Shown: positions 57,957 to 64,000 of the stretch, piece after piece
Layout: every line of letters starts with the position of its first letter
How positions within the stretch are numbered: the first letter of the stretch is position 1
Assembly (NCBI GenBank): GCA_018857735.1
Contig: JABMCL010003913.1
Location: forward strand, 1-64,000
Source of the DNA: Alviniconcha marisindica
Taxonomy: Eukaryota > Mollusca > Gastropoda > Provannidae
Direction: 5' to 3'
Length of the DNA stretch: 64,000 bases
Program-made: the position numbers and the translations under genes
Notes under the pieces: model-generated
The model's database searches: none
What the model was told of the DNA's origin: nothing
The model's input: only the letters and a program-made list of their open reading frames with translations

Positions 57957-58000
<44 letters not shown>
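57952..58000. repeat. TA microsatellite
   Basis: (TA)n run of about 48 bases with one interruption (taaat). Confidence 0.9.
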
Positions 58001-58003
<3 letters not shown>

Positions 58004-58462
58004 GGGTACTTGTGTAGTTTTCTGTCTGTAAAATGACAATGAACTGGAACATGTTCTTCCTTTTGTCAGCACAGAACAAACCAAAGCTGCTTCTTAGTCT
58101 TAATGAAACAATAATGGGCCGAGCTTGCCCCAAACAAAAACTGAGTATTTTGAAACCTGGGAACAGGACGCCAGGTGCATTAACAAAGACTACACTCACA
58201 ACTGCATATCATTTTGTAAATGCTCCCAAAAATACTCCCGAGGGAGGTGAAGCTGGAACCAATGTTGCCTGCCAACCCACCTGCAGCCTGGGCAACATTT
58301 GTAACAGCGACTAACCACGCAAGTAACATACTCCACTTTTTACTGTCAGCTAAATCACACAGTATCATGACTCTTGTGACCCAGAATTGTTTAACATTAT
58401 AACAATATCTGCCTATTTATTAAACTGTGATGAAAATGCTAATGAGTACATGGTGAAGCTTG

Positions 58463-58540
58463 AAAGTAAGTAAGTAAGTAAATTGGTGTTTTACGCCCAG
58501 TCAACCAGTGTGGTTATTATACATCAGGAAATAACAAGAC
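58463..58540 (+). repeat. GTTGGTGTTTTACGCC-family repeat
   Basis: agtaagtaagtaagtaaatt + ggtgttttacgcccagtcaaccagtgtggtta matches 28646-28700. Confidence 0.7.
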
Positions 58541-61261
58541 AATTATTCTTAACACAAAACTTTAACATCGACAGATTATTTGGATGATCCTTTTAAACAG
58601 GATTACATGAACAGGTAAAAAAGAAAAAAAGAAAGAGATAACTCATACACAGAGGCATGCACCTGGATTACCATTATCACTGTAAACAGAAAGCTAACAA
58701 CATATATATGTTACAATCTGAAGCCTGCAACAGTAGAACCATCATTCCTTACACTTAATATCAGTGGCAATGGACAAAATGCTCACCTGCCTCAAAGAGA
58801 ATCTGCCCCCCACCCCCAACAAATCAACTACCCCTCTATAAATGTCCCCTGAATCCCCTGAATGTCCCCTGAATCCTACAGTGTCAGTGACAAAAAATGT
58901 TCTGTTCACAACAGTTTCCACTGTGTGTCAAAAAGATCAACTAGCCTGTTAGAAATGTTCCCCCACCCCCTAACAGTGACAGAATCATACTTTTTTTCTG
59001 GAAGGTGTAAAAAAGCAAACTGAAATACAGACACTTCCTTGCAGGTGAACCATGCAGGCTTTACCTTATGGGAGCCCAAAGCCTGTCTCTAGAACAAGAC
59101 AAGGTCTCCATTTTGTTGTTGGTCTTTCCGTACGGTGCTTTGTGTGGGTTGTTTCGGTGGGACTGTGCTCTACGTGTGTATAGAATTTCATATTTAGGTT
59201 AACATACATCACAGGGCTCCCATTAACACAAAAATGTGCGTCCCTTACGCTGAAAAGGACGCACTAAACTTAGGCCTAGAGGGTCTCACGGGACCCACTA
59301 AGAAAGTGCCAGGTTATGGGGTTTTCTTTAAAGTCCACACCTCCTGTTCCCAAGTGACAGAAATGGGTCATGCGAACTATTCTACCACATCTTCTGTCTC
59401 AAAACCAACTACCTTACACTGCCTTTGTTACTGACAAGAACAGTCATTCTCCCAGGTTATTTCAACATCAGTGTGGTCTTCTGCTTCTAAAAAGTTTAAG
59501 ATAAAACAATCATGCAAAGAAACTGAGGATTATATAGAGATCTGTGTACATGAGGTCAATATGAAGGTTTCCAACATAACAATAATTTGTTGTGAATTTT
59601 CAGCTGCCCAAAAAAGGTCAGTGGGAGTTTCTACACTAAATTTGTTCAAAGTGGCACCATAGTCAACAAGGGAGGCAACTTACATTTTGAGTGATGTTAA
59701 GACAATACACACCATTAATTACAGAATCAGCCTTAGCTATTTGTAGTACCCTGCTCTCCATTTGCAGTTTGCAAAGATGAGGGCTTTCTCCCTTCATTCT
59801 CTGTTTGGTTTCAATCTGTTTCACAGATTCAGAGTGTTACTCTAACTTGTTTCACTTTCAGACAAATATTTATAACGGTCTTGTGTTTGAAAATGCCACA
59901 CATTTTCCTTTCTTATTCTGCTACTTAAAAATCCCTTTCATACTGACTGATGGATGCTACTAAAACACATCTACAGACTGTACTACAGACATGAAGAACT
60001 ACGAGGATAGGCCTTTCAATAAACCTGTTACTGCTATGATGAACCAGCATACCTGAAAGTGTACAACTAAAAGTGACATTGTCTGACAGAACTGAGTTGT
60101 TGAAGGAACAAAGGGCATCATATGCAAAGCAGAATACTTCTGCACAGCTGCTGTTTCGTATTAGACTTGACCCTTTAAAACTGGCCAGGGACCCTCTAAA
60201 AGTTGTACCAGGGAGTCCCAGGGACTGACTTAAAATACTCACTAATGGGAGCCCTGTATCATGTGAGCACTCAGGGCGCTGATGAGCGCATGATAAATGT
60301 ACATGATTATTATTTCATGAGCGGCATTCAACACAGCTTTGATTGGGCTCTTCTTTGACCTGACTTTGCTGCCAAACCAGCAAGCCGTAGACAGAACTGC
60401 CATGCCAGCTGGGTGATAGCGTTTCCCTGTTACTGTTGGACAACAGGCACAACACACAAGACATACTTTTCAAACAAAGCAAGAACAGAAACTAACTTCA
60501 ACAGCCCACAACGGTAACAGTCACTGATCTTAGAAGAATTGTCATTCGTACCTGCATGCAGTTACTCTATGTACACAACACTGTAGCATATAATAAACGT
60601 ATGCACTTAAGTGTGTGTGTATGTAAGCTTTTCATGTAAGCTTAGTTCATCATCACTGATCACAGCGATGTATTTGGCACTGGCTGATGGCACAAGTTGT
60701 TGACCAAAAAAACCCACCCAGGAGCGAGAAGTTGGGGTTTCATCTTACTGGGCCTGTTGATCAAAGCCTTGCAAAAGCAAGATTACCGTGAGGCATAAGC
60801 AGCGGCTGTGCACGTATTGAAACTCTGCTGAAGCCAATACGCACAAACAGCTAGGCTGCAGATGTAGACTCATCCAGCTGCACCAGCAGACATCAAATTC
60901 CACAATATCAGTTTTGAAAGGATTCCATAAATCGGTTCCCCAAAACAAAACAAAAAAATCCACCCTAGAAAGTACTCAAATACAGTTTTGTACAGTTCTC
61001 TCTTCTCAAGAATGACCCCTGCTACCGCTGAATAGATGAGCAGAAAACCCTATGCCTGCCACGATGGTCAAAGCTTCTGCAAAAACCACTTGCTCATCAT
61101 ACGAGAAATAATTTTACATTCTGCAATGATGTTGCCTCTGAATTGATGAAAAACAACAACAAAACAATGATCAGGGGAAATATCAGAACACTTGTCTGCA
61201 ATGCAATGGTGCCACCATTTTAACTTGACAACTGCTAAAATGAAGCCATGTGCATAAAAAT
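58541..61261. other. Intergenic, no gene identified
   Basis: Only short frames and scattered simple sequence; no recognisable gene or RNA. Confidence 0.35.
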
Positions 61262-61442
61262 TAAGGGGGAAATTTTGGGCTAGGCACAATTCCTTTGGGC
61301 TATTAATTTTGGGCAAGGCATAATTCCTTTGGGATATTAATTTTGGGCTAGGCATAATTCCTCTGGGCTATTAATTTTGGGCTAGGCATAATTCCTCTGG
61401 GCTATTAATTCTGGGCTAGGCGTGATTCCTTTGGGCTATTAG
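61262..61442. repeat. 36-bp minisatellite
   Basis: About five units of attttgggctaggcataatt + cctttgggctatta, with minor variants. Confidence 0.9.
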
Positions 61443-62124
61443 ATTTTCATATTTTGACCAGCCTGGTGGGTAAGTAGAATTTTTGTTCTGTCTGCAGGCC
61501 TGCACGAATAGTCTCTCTTGTGGTGAGGACTGTGGCCGTATCATGCTCTGAATCACTGTGCCCCAGTAGCCATAACTGTACACCTGTATACATAATGAAC
61601 ACATAATGGTCAAGTTGTCCACAGTTGAAAAAGTGAGCGTTCGAAATACTTTGCAAGACTTTGAACAACAAGGCAAAATATACAGTTCAACCGAGGACGT
61701 AACTTCTCTCTCCTTTCTATGTGGTCACCTAGCTGAACCTTTGAAAGGATGCAATGACCTAATCATTCATTTGTTTCTCATGCTCATGGCAACAGCCATG
61801 CTCCTAGTCACATACACAAAACCATGTGTATTTTTGCAGTGCTGAGATCACAACAGTTCTTTCAAAATCAACATCAGGTTTATTACACAACCACTTCCAC
61901 TAGGACCCTAAATTCTAAATGTATAAGTAACGAACAGCAAAGGTCTGTTGCTGCTATAATTTAAAAAACACACCTCGATCTGTCACATTATACCTGTGAA
62001 TTGCTGAAAGTACAATCACAGTCCATGCTGCTGATGTTCACAACATCAGAGCAACCAAAAAGAAAAGAAAAAAAGCTTAAAACAGCCCAAAAATCTGAAA
62101 CAGAATGACTGCTGGCATTTTAAA

Positions 62125-62220
62125 ACAAGATCCAAACACAAAAAGGTTCAAAATTTGCATACTGTGTGTCCGTGTCATAATAAATAAGCATTCTTTTGAA
62201 CCTTTTTATGTTTGGATCTT
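62125..62220 (-). repeat. Dispersed repeat (aaaagatccaaaagaatg family), copy 3, with inverted ends
   Basis: The reverse complement of 62145-62215 matches 42445-42505. The ends gatccaaacacaaaaaggtt (62129) and aacctttttatgtttggatc (62198) are inverted repeats of each other, so this 90-bp piece may be a whole tiny palindromic element. Confidence 0.65.
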
Positions 62221-62689
62221 AAAACAGCACAACCTCAGTTCCAACCACCTACCATGATAAAGACTACCACAGTACTGGAACAGTAAAAGAACTGCAGCAA
62301 CAAGAAATACACATGTACCAAGACTGAAAAGAAGTCCTATGCAGAAATGATGTATGGCCCCTGAAAACCCAATCTGATCCCATCCCACAGCATATTTTAG
62401 TACTTTTCTATTTCTCTGAACAGAAAGCGTAGTCACTAAGACTAGACCAACTCATGAAGACAGAGAAGCAACAGACTAACATTGTAATTGTATGAGTCAG
62501 GCAACAGGTATGATGCTTGATGAAAATGAAATGCCACAAGCACATTCCAGCAGCAATCATCAAAATCAAGGTAATTCAAAACTGAGGTCCCTTTACTACA
62601 CACACTTATAACTGACAACAATGCTCACAGCTGTCCTGATGTTTGTGATCATTCACATACAAGCACATGGTGAAAAGAGGCAAGCCAGT
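62221..62689. other. No gene identified
   Basis: Unremarkable AT-rich DNA without recognisable coding character. Confidence 0.4.
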
Positions 62690-63240
62690 GTCAGGTACAG
62701 CCTGCTAAGAGAAACCACCTTGTACTCATTCTTTCTCTACGCCAAATCTCCCACACAAACAGACTAGCCGTGCTATCCTTTAGAAGTTCTAGATCATGCA
62801 CCATTACTGAAACTTCCCACACAAAGAGACTACCTGTAGCTTGTCTCTAAACATAATGCTATTGACACCTTCAACACAAAAAAACTACCCATACTACCGT
62901 TTCTCTAGGTCAGTGTATGTAATGTTACTTAAACTTCCAAACAGACTACCCATACTACTGTTTCTCTAGATGTAATGTTACCTAAACCCCCAGACTACTC
63001 ATGCTACCTCTCTGCTTGATGTAAAGGTATTGAAACCTCCAATGGAAACAGACTACCAATACATTTTCTCCAGAGGTAATGTTACTGACCACGTTGCTTT
63101 TTCTCTTGGTGTAATGTTATCGAAACCACCGACACAAAAAAACTACCTGTATGAACTACCTTCTTGCTAGATGTTACCGAAACTGCCAACACAAAAAGAC
63201 TACCTGCATGTAATGTCGCTGAAATCACCAACACACAGGC
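62690..63240. repeat. Degenerate 55-65 bp tandem array
   Basis: About eight units share tgtaatgttac(t)gaaacttcca, acacaaacagactacc and a ctactgtttctctag-like part. They are strongly diverged with many small indels. Confidence 0.7.
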
Positions 63241-64000
63241 TTTGTGTGCATTCCACTGAATAACCACCACAGGAGTGTGGTTCTTGCAGCATCTGACCAT
63301 GTGAATTATCTCCCTTACATGCACTCTCCCTTGTGCATGCAAAAGCTCTGAAAAGCATTCATCTGTGAACTTGTCTACTGAAGTACCAACAATACAAACT
63401 TTGAACATGATTGGCCAAAAACTTATTAAATAACGTACAGCTGGTCATTTGATCTTTGTGACCAGTAACTGGTCAAAATCGCCAAACCTGGTATGACAAT
63501 GTGCAGCTCACACACAGCCTCACTTTCCAGCACCTTCCTCCAAACTCTGCCAGAATTGGTTACGCCACTGAAGGGGCACTCTTTACCGCAAGGGTTGGGT
63601 ACTAATGAGACTGTGGAAGCAACACAGCATCCAAGCATGCGCGTAAACATGAGGTGCGTCCACCCCAGGTATAAAATGAGTTCTGTCTCAATTCCAACAA
63701 TTTTGGTTTTATTTCTGCTGGCATAAGCAATGTGGGCAGCTATAAAAGAAATGTCCGATATAGTTTGAGCTGTACTATAGTTCAGGAGCTGTGTGAGAGT
63801 CGAGGTGGCCGTCCTGGGCTTCTGGTTTCCGTGGACGTAAAGCTATGTTGAACCATGCTTCGGCATTGGTCTCAGCTTGTCCCTAATATGTCAACTGACA
63901 TCTGAGGACATTAAGCAACACTACCTACCTACCTAGTTTGAGCTGTGTGTTACAAACTTACTGCCACTGGACTATGAACACTAATGAAATGCAGTCCATT
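63241..64000. other. Right edge, no gene identified
   Basis: Short frames only; a ctacctacctacct run lies at 63921-63934. Confidence 0.35.

Overview
The window is eukaryotic nuclear DNA: AT-rich, intron-dense, full of GT/GA/TA microsatellites, minisatellites and interspersed repeats, with GT-AG introns and vertebrate-like exon sizes. The MELK sequence, tRNA-derived SINEs with gcgctata-type tails, and a dispersed GTTGGTGTTTTACGCC repeat point to a lophotrochozoan, most likely a gastropod mollusc. That taxonomic call is inference.

Only two protein-coding genes can be supported, arranged head to head. (1) Minus strand, 25789 down to 13249: seven coding exons give a 924-residue, low-complexity, nuclear-looking protein that I do not recognise by name. 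It has a short conserved-looking N-terminus, an N/Q/R/P/G-rich block, a long acidic Ser-rich tract and a C-terminal charged helix. (2) Plus strand, 28806 to 47728: fifteen coding exons give a 697-residue orthologue of MELK, maternal embryonic leucine zipper kinase, with complete kinase, UBA and KA1 parts. All exon phases close in both genes. A compact block with CCAAT boxes, a CHR-like site and an ETS site lies just upstream of the minus-strand gene (about 25790-26056) and may serve both genes.

Layout: 1-13248 intergenic or possible 3' flank of the minus gene, with a 360-bp palindrome near 946, microsatellites and several minisatellites; 13249-25789 minus-strand gene, with a TA-flanked MITE in its last intron; 25790-28805 shared upstream region; 28806-47728 MELK, whose introns hold many tandem arrays, a SINE and LINE fragments; 47729-64000 3' flank and intergenic DNA with a second SINE, diverged repeats and one 56-codon ORF of unknown status.

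The most unusual feature is structural. In both genes, tandem arrays in introns begin exactly at exon 3' ends and carry copies of the exon tail plus its 5' splice site: MELK exons 8, 10 and 12, and exon 6 of the minus gene. The MELK exon 8 array is nearly uniform (six 96-bp copies). Each copy contains a 66-nt stop-free segment, in phase with the gene, bounded by AG and GT. The stop-codon end of MELK is also duplicated.
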